A DNA stretch of 29,290 bases, taken from positions 1-29,290 of the forward strand of contig JBFLWV010000013.1 of NCBI GenBank assembly GCA_040757655.1, in the 5' to 3' direction. The stretch is from 2-02-FULL-49-11 sp040757655 (GTDB lineage Bacteria; Patescibacteriota; Patescibacteriia; 2-02-FULL-49-11). Within the stretch, counting starts at the first letter, position 1, and the number at the start of each line of letters is the position of its first letter. Below, piece by piece: positions 6,942 through 14,165 of the stretch. Made by a program: the position numbers and the translations under genes. The notes under the pieces were generated by a model that made no database searches, was not told the origin of the DNA, and was given only the letters and a program-made list of their open reading frames with translations.

Positions 6942-7250
6942 TTATTTGCAGTCTTGCGGGCAGGTGGAGGAGGTTTCAGGGCAGGGGCAGCCGATGGCCA
7001 TGCACACAATCTCTTCGCAGGTGCCGTTGCCGCAGAGGTTTTTGCACGTTCCTGTGTCCTCTGCCGTGGCAGGTTCTTCCACAGGGAGCGGGGGCGTGGG
7101 CGGTTCTTGTGCGACAAAATATCTTTGATACGCATACGCCACCATCACGACCGCCACGCAAATCAGGAGTACCATCAAGGGGAATGGGAGGGAGCGTTTT
7201 TGGTTTGGTGGTAGTTGTGGTTGAGGTTGGGTTTGTTCGGGCATAGGCAC
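6942..7250 (-). CDS. Small membrane-anchored Cys-rich protein
   Basis: A 102-residue protein with a Pro/Gln-rich cytoplasmic start (1-20), one transmembrane segment (about 24-42, PLMVLLICVAVVMVAYAY), a Pro/Glu linker, and a C-terminal module of eight cysteines: CKNLCGNGTC, then VCMAIGCPCPET and CPQDC. The CGNGTCE...CPxDC pattern recurs in extracytoplasmic proteins of candidate-phyla bacteria and is likely disulphide-bonded outside the cell. This is recognition of a pattern, not of a named family. It ends 2 bp before thpR starts. Function unknown. Confidence 0.75.
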   Translation of the reverse strand: MPMPEQTQPQPQLPPNQKRSLPFPLMVLLICVAVVMVAYAYQRYFVAQEPPTPPLPVEEPATAEDTGTCKNLCGNGTCEEIVCMAIGCPCPETSSTCPQDCK

Positions 7251-7256
7251 GTGTGG

Positions 7257-7331
7257 ATAGGACGGATAGGACGAATAGGACGGATAGGACGAATAAGACT
7301 GATAAGACGAATAAGACGGATAAGACGGATA
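7257..7331. repeat. 9-bp tandem repeat tract A (consensus ATARGACGR)
   Basis: Eight consecutive 9-bp units, alternating ATAGGACGG and ATAGGACGA and then ATAAGACGG-type variants, followed by a partial ATA. The tract fills most of the 98-bp gap downstream of the MBL-fold gene. Tract B on the other side of the gene has the same unit in the same orientation. A 9-bp unit keeps any reading frame open (IGR/IRR-type peptides on plus), but no gene uses it here. Confidence 0.85.
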
Positions 7332-7348
7332 ATATTGAATATGGGGAT

Positions 7349-8140
7349 TTACCCTTTTGCGATCATGGTGCGGAAGAGGACGACGAGAGGGTCGCCGTTT
7401 TTGCGTTTGAGGAGTGAAGGCGTGACCTCGAGCGTAGGCGTATCGAGGATAAGGCTTGGGTATTCTTTGGTAAGATTTATCGCGTTTTCCAACACATAGA
7501 CGAGCGGCATAAGACTTTCTTCATTTTTATAAAATATGTTTTTCCCTTCTAGCTTCTTATAGTAATTCTGGAAAAACGCCCGTATAGTTTCCACCGGTGC
7601 CGAGAAGGGCGTGCCCGGCGGCACCGTATGGTGGGCGCAGATGACGATTTTAGGGTTGAGGAGTTTAATGTTTTTTTTCGTTTTATCCAAAACACCCGGT
7701 GCGAGGGAGTCAGATTTTGGCAAGGGGAGGAATACTACGTCAGGGTGTCCAATTTCTTTACATTGTTCATGGGTGAGCACATGGGCATTATCAGCGAAAT
7801 GGGCGAGCCGCACGCCATCCACGGTATAGTGCCATGCGATATTGACATCACCTGCCCATTCGTAGATCACGGTGCCGCGGAGGTTGAGATCGGGAAAAGG
7901 ATTGCTGTGCGTTTGGGTTGGCGGCGCGTGATAGAGCCAGCTGCCGGGCGCATACGAATGATCTGCGTCAGGTTCTGAAGAGAGCACGATGTTGGCGCCG
8001 AATGCTTTTCCATTAAACTCGTCGGGAAATTGCGGTCCCAGCGAATACTGCGGATCGTTTGAGAAAGGATCCACGAGGATACGGTACCCCTGTGCATTTT
8101 CAATGAGGAAGCAGGACAGGCCGATGAAGTGGATGAACAT
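7349..8140 (-). CDS. UlaG/UPF0173-like metallo-beta-lactamase-fold protein with altered metal motif
   Basis: The N-terminus (FIHFIGLSCFLIENAQGYRI, then LVDPFSND) matches the first strands of UlaG/YtkL-type MBL-fold hydrolases, and the later GHPDVVFLPLP and NPKIVICAHH segments fit the fold. The hallmark HxHxDH is replaced by E56-P-D58-A-D60-H61 (SSEPDADHSY), so two metal-binding histidines are lost. It may bind a different metal arrangement or be catalytically dead. It is 263 residues. The start ATG directly abuts tract B of the 9-bp repeats and has no Shine-Dalgarno sequence. It lies between glyA and the Cys-rich gene, bracketed by two repeat tracts. Substrate unknown. Confidence 0.75.
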   Translation of the reverse strand: MFIHFIGLSCFLIENAQGYRILVDPFSNDPQYSLGPQFPDEFNGKAFGANIVLSSEPDADHSYAPGSWLYHAPPTQTHSNPFPDLNLRGTVIYEWAGDVNIAWHYTVDGVRLAHFADNAHVLTHEQCKEIGHPDVVFLPLPKSDSLAPGVLDKTKKNIKLLNPKIVICAHHTVPPGTPFSAPVETIRAFFQNYYKKLEGKNIFYKNEESLMPLVYVLENAINLTKEYPSLILDTPTLEVTPSLLKRKNGDPLVVLFRTMIAKG

Positions 8141-8206
8141 ATGACGAATAGGACGGATAGGACGGATAAGACGGATAAGACGAATAGGACGAGTTGATGA
8201 GACGAA
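8141..8206. repeat. 9-bp tandem repeat tract B (ATARGACGR)
   Basis: A partial unit (ATGACGA) is followed by five full units (ATAGGACGG, ATAGGACGG, ATAAGACGG, ATAAGACGA, ATAGGACGA, 8148-8192) and then degenerate GTTGATGAGACGAATTAT. It occupies the whole gap between the glyA stop (8207) and the MBL-fold gene start (8140), in direct orientation to tract A. It replaces the place where a ribosome binding site would be expected. Confidence 0.85.
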
Positions 8207-9463
8207 TTATATGGCCATACCGGTGTAGAGTGGATGGGCATCGGAGAGATCGCGGACACGGCCGCGGATTGCTTCAAGCTCGTCTTCGTGAGTTGGATTT
8301 TTTAGCGCACGGACGATGAGTTCTGCAATGACTTGCATTTCTGATTCATTGAAACCACGCGTAGTAAGCGCGGCCGTGCCCACCCTCAGGCCTGACGGAT
8401 CCATGGGCTTGCGCGGATCAAAGGGAATCATGTTTTTATTGGTATAAATCCCTACGCTATCAAGCGCTCTCTCCGCCTCTTTTCCTGTAATCCCCAGTGA
8501 CGTAAGGTCGAGAAGCAAAAGATGGTTGTCCGTGCCTCCGGAAACAAGCCGCACACCATAGGAGGCGAGCGCCGCACCAAGGGCACGGCAGTTTTTTACG
8601 ATTTGCGCAGCGTAATCCTGAAACTCTGACGCCATTGCTTCGCGGAAGCAGATTGCTTTTGCTGCGATGACGTGTTCCAAGGGACCTCCTTGCATGCCGG
8701 GCATGACGGCTTTGTCTATTGTTTCCGCGTATTCGTGAGTTGAGAGAATGAACGCGCCGCGCGGCCCGCGCAGGGTTTTATGGGTTGTGGAGGTGACGAC
8801 CTGCGCAAAGGGGACGGGCGAAGGATGTACCCCGCCTGCGACCAACCCTGCGATGTGTGCCATATCAACCATGAGAAGCGCTCCCACTTCATCGGCTATG
8901 GCACGGAATGCTGTAAAGTCAATGGCGCGAGGGTAGGCGGTGTAGCCCGCAAGAATCAATTTCGGTTTTTCCCGAATTGCAATGGCGCGCACTTCATCCA
9001 TGTCAATGAATTCGGTATCGCGGCACACGCCATAGGGGATGAAGCGGTAAAATTTGCCAGAAAAATTTACTGGACTGCCATGGGTGAGATGTCCGCCGGA
9101 GGCAAGGTCCATAGCCATGATAGTGTCACCGAGAGAGAGCAGTGCGAAGTAGGCTTCCATGTTCGCAGTGGAACCTGAGTGCGATTGGACGTTTGCGTGC
9201 TCTGCACCGAACAGTTGTTTCGCGCGCTCGCGCGCCAGGTTTTCCACCACGTCAATCCATTCATTTCCGCCGTAGTAGCGTTTACCCGGATAACCTTCAG
9301 AATATTTATTGGTAAGGTGAGAGCCCATCGCTTCAAGCACCGCAGGTGAAGTATAGTTTTCTGACGCGATCATCTCAAGGCCTTGGCGCTGGCGCGTAAG
9401 TTCGTGTCGCATCGCGTCGGCGATTTGAGGGTCTTGTTGGGTGAGGGTGGTAAAGGAAGGCAT
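8207..9463 (-). CDS. glyA: Serine hydroxymethyltransferase
   Basis: A PLP enzyme that converts serine and THF to glycine and 5,10-methylene-THF, feeding FolD. The 418 residues are of standard length. Visible features are the N-terminal MIASENYTSPAVLEAMGS, the NKYSEGYPGKRYYGG glycine/serine segment (52-66), SGSTANMEAY (96-105), the MVDMAHIAGLVA strand, and the PLP lysine K229 in VTSTTHKTLRGPRG. It is the first gene of the minus-strand run ending with folD. Upstream (9464-9600) is an A/T-rich divergent region containing an AACTCAAAACTT-type low-complexity stretch. Confidence 0.97.
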   Translation of the reverse strand: MPSFTTLTQQDPQIADAMRHELTRQRQGLEMIASENYTSPAVLEAMGSHLTNKYSEGYPGKRYYGGNEWIDVVENLARERAKQLFGAEHANVQSHSGSTANMEAYFALLSLGDTIMAMDLASGGHLTHGSPVNFSGKFYRFIPYGVCRDTEFIDMDEVRAIAIREKPKLILAGYTAYPRAIDFTAFRAIADEVGALLMVDMAHIAGLVAGGVHPSPVPFAQVVTSTTHKTLRGPRGAFILSTHEYAETIDKAVMPGMQGGPLEHVIAAKAICFREAMASEFQDYAAQIVKNCRALGAALASYGVRLVSGGTDNHLLLLDLTSLGITGKEAERALDSVGIYTNKNMIPFDPRKPMDPSGLRVGTAALTTRGFNESEMQVIAELIVRALKNPTHEDELEAIRGRVRDLSDAHPLYTGMAI

Positions 9464-9600
9464 AACAGTAACTCAAAACTTAAAACTCAAAATTTAAAAC
9501 TTGTGTACGTCGGTGGGGGCGTCTTGATTACAACATAGTTTATTATATCCTCAAAATCTGCTAATATTTATCGTATCACGTATTACCTATCTTACCATAA
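9464..9600. promoter_or_regulatory. Divergent intergenic region glyA / polymer-forming protein
   Basis: This 137-bp A/T-rich gap must hold promoters for both directions. It starts with a run of AAAACT-type units (about 9472-9502) of low complexity. TTTATTATATCC near 9539-9550 could serve as a -10 region on the plus strand, but no matching -35 is clear. No operator-like inverted repeat is visible. Confidence 0.3.
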
Positions 9601-10725
9601 ATGATTATGCGTACGCGACTAATATTCATTATCATTATCGGACTGGCGGCATGGGCGCCATTTTCTATCCATGCAAAAGGGGAACCGGTGATAATTTCTA
9701 CGGATGAACAGGTGCGGGGTGACGTGGTGCGTATGGGGAGTTCGGTGCGGATCCTTGCACCTGTGGACGGTGATGTGTTGGTGGCCGGAGGAACGGTCGA
9801 GATCGCAGGGCCGGTAAGCGGCGATGTGATTGCGGCCGGCGGCGAGGTGCGCATCGTGTCTGATGTGGGCGGCAGCGTGCGTGTCGCGGGCGGCACGGTG
9901 GAAATAAAGGGAAGCGTGGGAAGGGGAGTGTCTGCGGCAGGCGGCAGAGTTTTGTTGTCTGATTCATCAGGGGTGGGCGGGAGCGTCATCGTGTTTGGCG
10001 CTGACGTGGTGCTCAACGGGCGTGTTGACCGTGATGTGCGCGCGTACGGAGGATCGGTTACGGTTGCGGGAGAAGTAGCGGGGAATGTGGTCATCTATAG
10101 CGGCGAAGCAGACCGCATCACGCTTGAGCCCACCGCACTCGTGCATGGGACGTTGGAATATACTGCGCAGGATTCCGCCACGATTCGTGAGGGGGCTGTC
10201 GTGAAAGGAGATACACAATTTCATCAAATTCCTCGGAGAAGCGCGCAAGCCGCGTTCGCGTCCCACGCCTTATCAAGCCTTATTCAGTTGTTTGGTTTGA
10301 TTGTGGTAGGATTGGTGATGATTACCATGGTACCGCAGGCAATCGAAGTCATAACCGAATGGAAGAACGTATGGTCATTGAAGAGTGGAGGTCAAGGGTT
10401 GGTGTGGCTTATACTTCCTCCCGTGGTCGCGGTGGTGCTCCTCTTTACCCTTATTGGCGTACCGCTCGCGCTCATCTCCATGGCATTGTGGGCAGTGGGA
10501 TTGTACGTTGCACAGGTCGTGATTGCCTATACGTTGGGGAGAGTCCTCTTGGTGGATCTGCTTAAGACAGAAGCGTCTCATAGGTTTTTCTGCCTGGCCA
10601 CAGGCGCGGTGGTGTGGGTCGCGTTGGTGTCTTTGCCGCTGATGGGATGGATGATCATGATCATGGGTACGATATTAGGATTGGGGAGTATGATGTCATT
10701 TTTAATAAAGAAAAGACAGCAATGA
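9601..10725 (+). CDS. Secreted/membrane polymer-forming (bactofilin-like) protein
   Basis: The 374-residue protein has an N-terminal signal-like hydrophobic segment (about 4-24, LIFIIIIGLAAWAPFSIHA). A beta-helical repeat region follows (about 35-180), with many GDV, AGGTVEI and GGSV turns typical of polymer-forming cytoskeletal (bactofilin) repeats. The C-terminal part has about four transmembrane segments (about 226-245, 268-290, 292-313, 333-365) and ends KKRQQ. Most bactofilins are cytoplasmic and soluble, so this exported, membrane-anchored arrangement places the beta-helix on the outer side. It could scaffold the envelope; that is inference. The start could also be the second Met (codon 3). 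Confidence 0.75.
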   Translation: MIMRTRLIFIIIIGLAAWAPFSIHAKGEPVIISTDEQVRGDVVRMGSSVRILAPVDGDVLVAGGTVEIAGPVSGDVIAAGGEVRIVSDVGGSVRVAGGTVEIKGSVGRGVSAAGGRVLLSDSSGVGGSVIVFGADVVLNGRVDRDVRAYGGSVTVAGEVAGNVVIYSGEADRITLEPTALVHGTLEYTAQDSATIREGAVVKGDTQFHQIPRRSAQAAFASHALSSLIQLFGLIVVGLVMITMVPQAIEVITEWKNVWSLKSGGQGLVWLILPPVVAVVLLFTLIGVPLALISMALWAVGLYVAQVVIAYTLGRVLLVDLLKTEASHRFFCLATGAVVWVALVSLPLMGWMIMIMGTILGLGSMMSFLIKKRQQ

Positions 10726-10807
10726 TAACAAGTTCCAAACCCCAATACCCAATGACCAATAAAATCCCAATGCCACAATGATCAACTTTTGACATTTGGA
10801 TTCTCAT
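10726..10807. repeat. Low-complexity CCCAATnnCCAAT gap before the phosphohexomutase
   Basis: The gap contains near-repeats of CCAAT/CCCAAT (CCAAACCCCAATACCCAAT, AATGACCAATAAAATCCCAA). This kind of low-complexity sequence also occurs at 9472-9502 and 16799-16835 in this window. A TTGACA lies at 10789-10794, too close to the ATG to be the -35 of that start. Confidence 0.35.
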
Positions 10808-12985
10808 ATGATTTCCTGCACGTTACCGGTTGCACAATTAAAGAAGGAATTTGAAGAGCGAGTAGGGGGTACAACGCCTGAGGAGATAAAGCGCGGGCGG
10901 TTGTTTGATGTGGATGAAGAAGGTGAAATCCATTTTACCCTCACGAAGGAGTTGGTGGTGCGTTTGGGGTTGCACGCCTGGCTCGCGAATTATCGGGAGG
11001 AGGCATCACATTCCACCGGCGGCATTCGCGGGCCACAAAATATAAAGTATTGGTGGGACTGGCGGTTTCCGCTCCACGGCGTGGGGATCGCCCTTGCCAC
11101 CATTGCGAAGGCGCGTCTCCTGCGGCAGGAGCTGGGTGCGCGAACCATCAGAAAGATTTTGGGAGGGGAGGTGCGCTACCACACGCAAGTCTACATCGAC
11201 CTCATTGCCCGGATCGAGGCAGCGCTCGGGATTGAAGTGCACTGTGTGCCGGACAGGAAGACGCTCCCCGTGTGGCTCGCGTCATTTTTGACGTTTTTGC
11301 TTGATTATGACGGCGGAGAGTATGTGACCTCTTCGCATGGCATTTCCAGCAAGATCGCCACGAAGGATTTAAATAATGAGGGAGGTCAATTCATGCCTGA
11401 AGAGTCTCTCCGGTTTGTGGACGAGATTGAGCGTGTCATTCATGAAGCAGAGACAAGCCCCAAAGGGTTCCCCATTACTTTAGCGCCGCGTCATGACCCA
11501 TGCATCAGAGAGGATGTGGAAGGGATACCAGAGTATGGTGCCTATTTGCGTATGAGCGTCGCAACCTCTGAGAATATCGCGCTCATTAAGCGGGCAGCGC
11601 AGAAAGGCCTTAAGGTGTTGTTTGACTTTATCGGAGGCTGTATGGCGCGGACCATGGTGCCGCTTCTCACGCAATTAGGCATTGCAGGCGCATTCCAATG
11701 GCATCGGAGCGAGGAGGATCCATTTTTTCACGGGGTGGGTAAAACATACAGATTAAATCCGATGACAGGCAGAGAGGAATACTTTGATTATTCCTGCGAT
11801 ACGACCCTCATGGAGGTGATACAAACTTTGGGGTATGAGGATACGCTCCGTGACAAACCAGTAGGGTATCCGGTGTTCATCACTGATCCGGATGGCGACC
11901 GGCTCGTGCTTGCAGAGGTGCAGGATGCGCGCAGGATACCAGAATTGGATTCTTTGGGTATAGACCACATTCCCTTGGATGCGAGAAGGGTCTTGGTTGT
12001 CTATATGCCCAACCAGTCCTTTCTCATGACGATTGATTTTCATGCGCGGTCTTTGAGGACCTCGGGGCGTTGGAATGACCATGGACGGTTCATGATTAAA
12101 ACCACGCTCTCTGCTGCCATGTGGGATGAGTGGGCAGCGGCCAACCAGGTAGCCGTGGTGAATGTGCCGGTGGGATTTAAGGAAATATCCCATGTTATGA
12201 AGAAGGTGGAAGCACAATTGGACGCACGCGCAGACCGTATCCTGGTACGTGATGTCTACGGGAACACCATTGATCTTGGTAGAGATCCGCGCCTCCTTTT
12301 CGGCGGTGAAGAGAGTGGCGGTATGATTATCGGTCCGGAAGAGTTCGTGGTAAGCCGCGCAGGCAGACGCGCCATTGCCATGCGTGAGAAGAGCGCGGGG
12401 GAGGCATCCATTATTACCGCTGCGCTCGCTGCGAATCTGTATTTAGCAAAGAAGACTTTCCTGGATTATTACGTAGGAATGTTGGAAGAGTATCGTATCC
12501 GCTATCGCTATAATGTCCGCGGCCAAGTGGCCTACTATAATGAGAGCGAGCCAGATCCGTTAGAGCTCATGAGGACCAAGCAGGAAGGCGAACGGGCAAG
12601 AGACAAAAATGACAATTACTTTCTCGCCCTTGCCATCGCGCGACGCGAACAGTTCATCACCATCGCACAGGTGCGAGAAATATTGCGGGAAGCGTTCCCA
12701 AGGCTTCAGTTCGATGATTTGAGGGAAGCGCATTTCGTCGGTGATGGCACCTTGTTGGCGTTTGCCGGTAAATCGGTTGAGGTGCGCAAATCAGGCACGG
12801 ATGCGAAAACACGCGCTGCAGCATTCGGGGTGAATAAACAAGAGTGTGAGTTATATTTGAACGCTTTCTTGAACTACGGCGGCGACCTCACTCCTCTCTA
12901 TGAGCGCTCTCTTCCCTCGGCATTCCGCGCTCAAGCGCCGTCGCGCGCCAGAGAACTCTATTTGGAATTCTTGCACCGTGCATAA
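10808..12985 (+). CDS. Oversized alpha-D-phosphohexomutase (phosphoglucomutase/phosphomannomutase superfamily)
   Basis: All four active-site regions are seen in order: GGIRGPQN (71-78), a phosphoserine-loop-like TSSHG (174-178, usually TASHNP), the metal loop DPDGDR (360-365), the sugar loop GEESGG (500-505) and the phosphate loop RKSGTDAKTR (660-669). The length is 725 residues against about 450-620 for the family, with extra sequence mainly between the serine and metal loops and before the last domain. It should interconvert hexose 1- and 6-phosphates for envelope sugars or glycolysis; the substrate cannot be told. The ATG at 10808 is preferred over an in-frame TTG 12 bp upstream. Confidence 0.85.
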   Translation: MISCTLPVAQLKKEFEERVGGTTPEEIKRGRLFDVDEEGEIHFTLTKELVVRLGLHAWLANYREEASHSTGGIRGPQNIKYWWDWRFPLHGVGIALATIAKARLLRQELGARTIRKILGGEVRYHTQVYIDLIARIEAALGIEVHCVPDRKTLPVWLASFLTFLLDYDGGEYVTSSHGISSKIATKDLNNEGGQFMPEESLRFVDEIERVIHEAETSPKGFPITLAPRHDPCIREDVEGIPEYGAYLRMSVATSENIALIKRAAQKGLKVLFDFIGGCMARTMVPLLTQLGIAGAFQWHRSEEDPFFHGVGKTYRLNPMTGREEYFDYSCDTTLMEVIQTLGYEDTLRDKPVGYPVFITDPDGDRLVLAEVQDARRIPELDSLGIDHIPLDARRVLVVYMPNQSFLMTIDFHARSLRTSGRWNDHGRFMIKTTLSAAMWDEWAAANQVAVVNVPVGFKEISHVMKKVEAQLDARADRILVRDVYGNTIDLGRDPRLLFGGEESGGMIIGPEEFVVSRAGRRAIAMREKSAGEASIITAALAANLYLAKKTFLDYYVGMLEEYRIRYRYNVRGQVAYYNESEPDPLELMRTKQEGERARDKNDNYFLALAIARREQFITIAQVREILREAFPRLQFDDLREAHFVGDGTLLAFAGKSVEVRKSGTDAKTRAAAFGVNKQECELYLNAFLNYGGDLTPLYERSLPSAFRAQAPSRARELYLEFLHRA

Positions 12986-13039
12986 CAACGCTATGTGGTT
13001 TATGAGTCTTCAGAGTGATGTCTATAGACCTCTACTTTT

Positions 13040-13310
13040 AGGAATATGGTAATCGCTCGGTTCGCCGATTTAGCATCTCACAGAACTCGCGTCCCGACAC
13101 GTAGCGTCGGGACCGCTCCGATTCGCCCCCCATCTCACCAAACCTAGCTCATCGTGGTTCGCTCACACCGTCCTCGTACCGTAACAATTACATTGCGCAA
13201 TATGCACAATACGGAATCACCAAGTAAACATTACTGGATTCTTACGGCACTCGTGCCCACATCGGCTGCACCGGCTCAAACCATACGTTTAAGGGAATTT
13301 ATCTATATAG
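13040..13310 (-). ncRNA. Candidate structured RNA (unassigned) between phosphohexomutase and racemase-like genes
   Basis: The 334-bp gap has no coding frame but is rich in short helices when read on the minus strand: GGCAC-GA-GTGCC; GAATC...GATTC enclosing CAGTAA / TTACTTG; CCGTA...TACGG; TCGG-CGAA-CCGA; and a perfect 8-bp arm pair GTCCCGAC / GTCGGGAC (13091-13113). The last belongs to the small-palindrome family found elsewhere. I do not see the RNase P signature (GAGGAAAG) or tmRNA ends. Strand, limits and identity are inference; it could instead be decayed repeats. Confidence 0.35.
13091..13113. repeat. Small palindrome of the CCCGACAC family
   Basis: GTCCCGAC and GTCGGGAC (8-bp perfect arms) flank ACGTAGC. 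The sequence is nearly identical in its core (CCCGACACGTAG) to the palindromes at 881-908 and 28433-28458. Confidence 0.75.
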
Positions 13311-13319
13311 TAAAGTAAT

Positions 13320-14096
13320 ATGCTAGGTATTCTCTCATCAGGTCCTGGAGGTTTATTGTTTGCGCGTGAGTTGAATAAGCTCATGCCGGACGTCGGGTTT
13401 GTGTATTGGGGCGATACGGCGCATGGGCCATACGGATCGCGGTCGGCGGAAAGAGTTGGAAAATGGGTTGGTAAAGGATTGAAGTTTTTAGAAGAGAAGG
13501 GAGTAGAGGCGATTGTGGTCGCCTCGGGTGATGCCTCCATCGCTTCGCGATCCGCAGATGTACGCAGATTAACTACGCAGATGTACGCAGATGTGAAAGC
13601 ACCAATCGTTGATTATTGGGATATGCAAATCAAAGCAGCGCTTGCAGTGTCAAAGAAGAAGAGAATCGGTATTATGGGATCGCGGCTCGTGATTGAACGT
13701 ACAGGGTTGTTAGGTCTCGAGCAGCAGGGATGCGTGGTATTAAAAAAAGCGATTCCTGCGCTCGCACCTTTAATTCTAGAAGGCGAAGAGAGACGCGGCG
13801 AGATGCGGCGCTTGATCCGCGCGCATCTCCAATGGTTTAAGACACAGAATATTGATATTCTCATATTGGGATCAATACTCTATGTCCGCATGTATGATGA
13901 GATTCAGGCGAAGATGGGGAAGAGGATGAAAGTCATACATCCAGTTGATGCGCTCATGGGATCGCTTACCAACATGGGGTTTGTCTTACACGAAGGGAAG
14001 GGAGCGCCGCATTTTTATTTTACCGATATAACTCCGCGCGACCTCGATATTGCGAGCCAATGGTTTGGGAGGAGGGTGTGTGGCGAGAAAGCATAA
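13320..14096 (+). CDS. Glutamate racemase-like protein lacking the catalytic cysteines
   Basis: The fold is that of MurI/aspartate-glutamate racemases: ILSSGPGGLLFARELNKLMP (4-23) matches the start strand, and YWGDTAHGPYG (29-39) matches the conserved YxGDTxxxPYG. Expected catalytic residues are missing. The usual DSG is S6-S7-G8; the first cysteine motif ACNTAS is A68-S69-G-D-A-S73; the second, GCTHY, is G184-S185-I-L-Y188. A normal two-base racemase mechanism is therefore not possible. Residues 78-92 are encoded by an in-frame ACGCAGAT repeat. It could be a binding or regulatory paralogue, or a decaying gene; the intact 258-codon frame argues against simple decay. It is the first gene before proC and a class IV aminotransferase. 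Confidence 0.7.
   Translation: MLGILSSGPGGLLFARELNKLMPDVGFVYWGDTAHGPYGSRSAERVGKWVGKGLKFLEEKGVEAIVVASGDASIASRSADVRRLTTQMYADVKAPIVDYWDMQIKAALAVSKKKRIGIMGSRLVIERTGLLGLEQQGCVVLKKAIPALAPLILEGEERRGEMRRLIRAHLQWFKTQNIDILILGSILYVRMYDEIQAKMGKRMKVIHPVDALMGSLTNMGFVLHEGKGAPHFYFTDITPRDLDIASQWFGRRVCGEKA
13552..13595. repeat. ACGCAGAT repeats inside the racemase-like gene
   Basis: CCGCAGATGT, ACGCAGATTAACT, ACGCAGATGT and ACGCAGATGT follow one another within the coding frame. The same unit is intergenic at 4850-4936 and, as GCAGATAGATGCAGAT variants, at 23760-23798. In the protein it adds residues of the form SADVRRLTTQMYADVK. Confidence 0.75.
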
Positions 14097-14100
14097 CGGA

Positions 14101-14142
14101 ACTGTCATCATTTTCTTGCGTACGCAATATTTTGATGACAGT
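14101..14142. terminator. Long near-perfect hairpin between the racemase-like gene and proC
   Basis: ACTGTCATCA (14101-14110) pairs with TGATGACAGT (14133-14142), and the centre holds the perfect palindrome TTGCGTACGCAA, giving a 42-nt hairpin. It starts 4 bp after the racemase-like stop and ends 23 bp before the proC ATG. Without a strong T-run it is more likely an RNA-stability or partial termination element, or a mobile palindrome, than a full terminator. Confidence 0.55.
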
Positions 14143-14165
14143 ATTGATAATGGAAAAGATTCGTT

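Noticed and set aside
7257..8206. CRISPR array
   Set aside because: The repeats are 9-bp head-to-tail units with no spacers, and no cas genes are present.
12986..13319. RNase P RNA or tmRNA
   Set aside because: No GAGGAAAG / ACAGAA core for RNase P and no tRNA-like ends for tmRNA on either strand.
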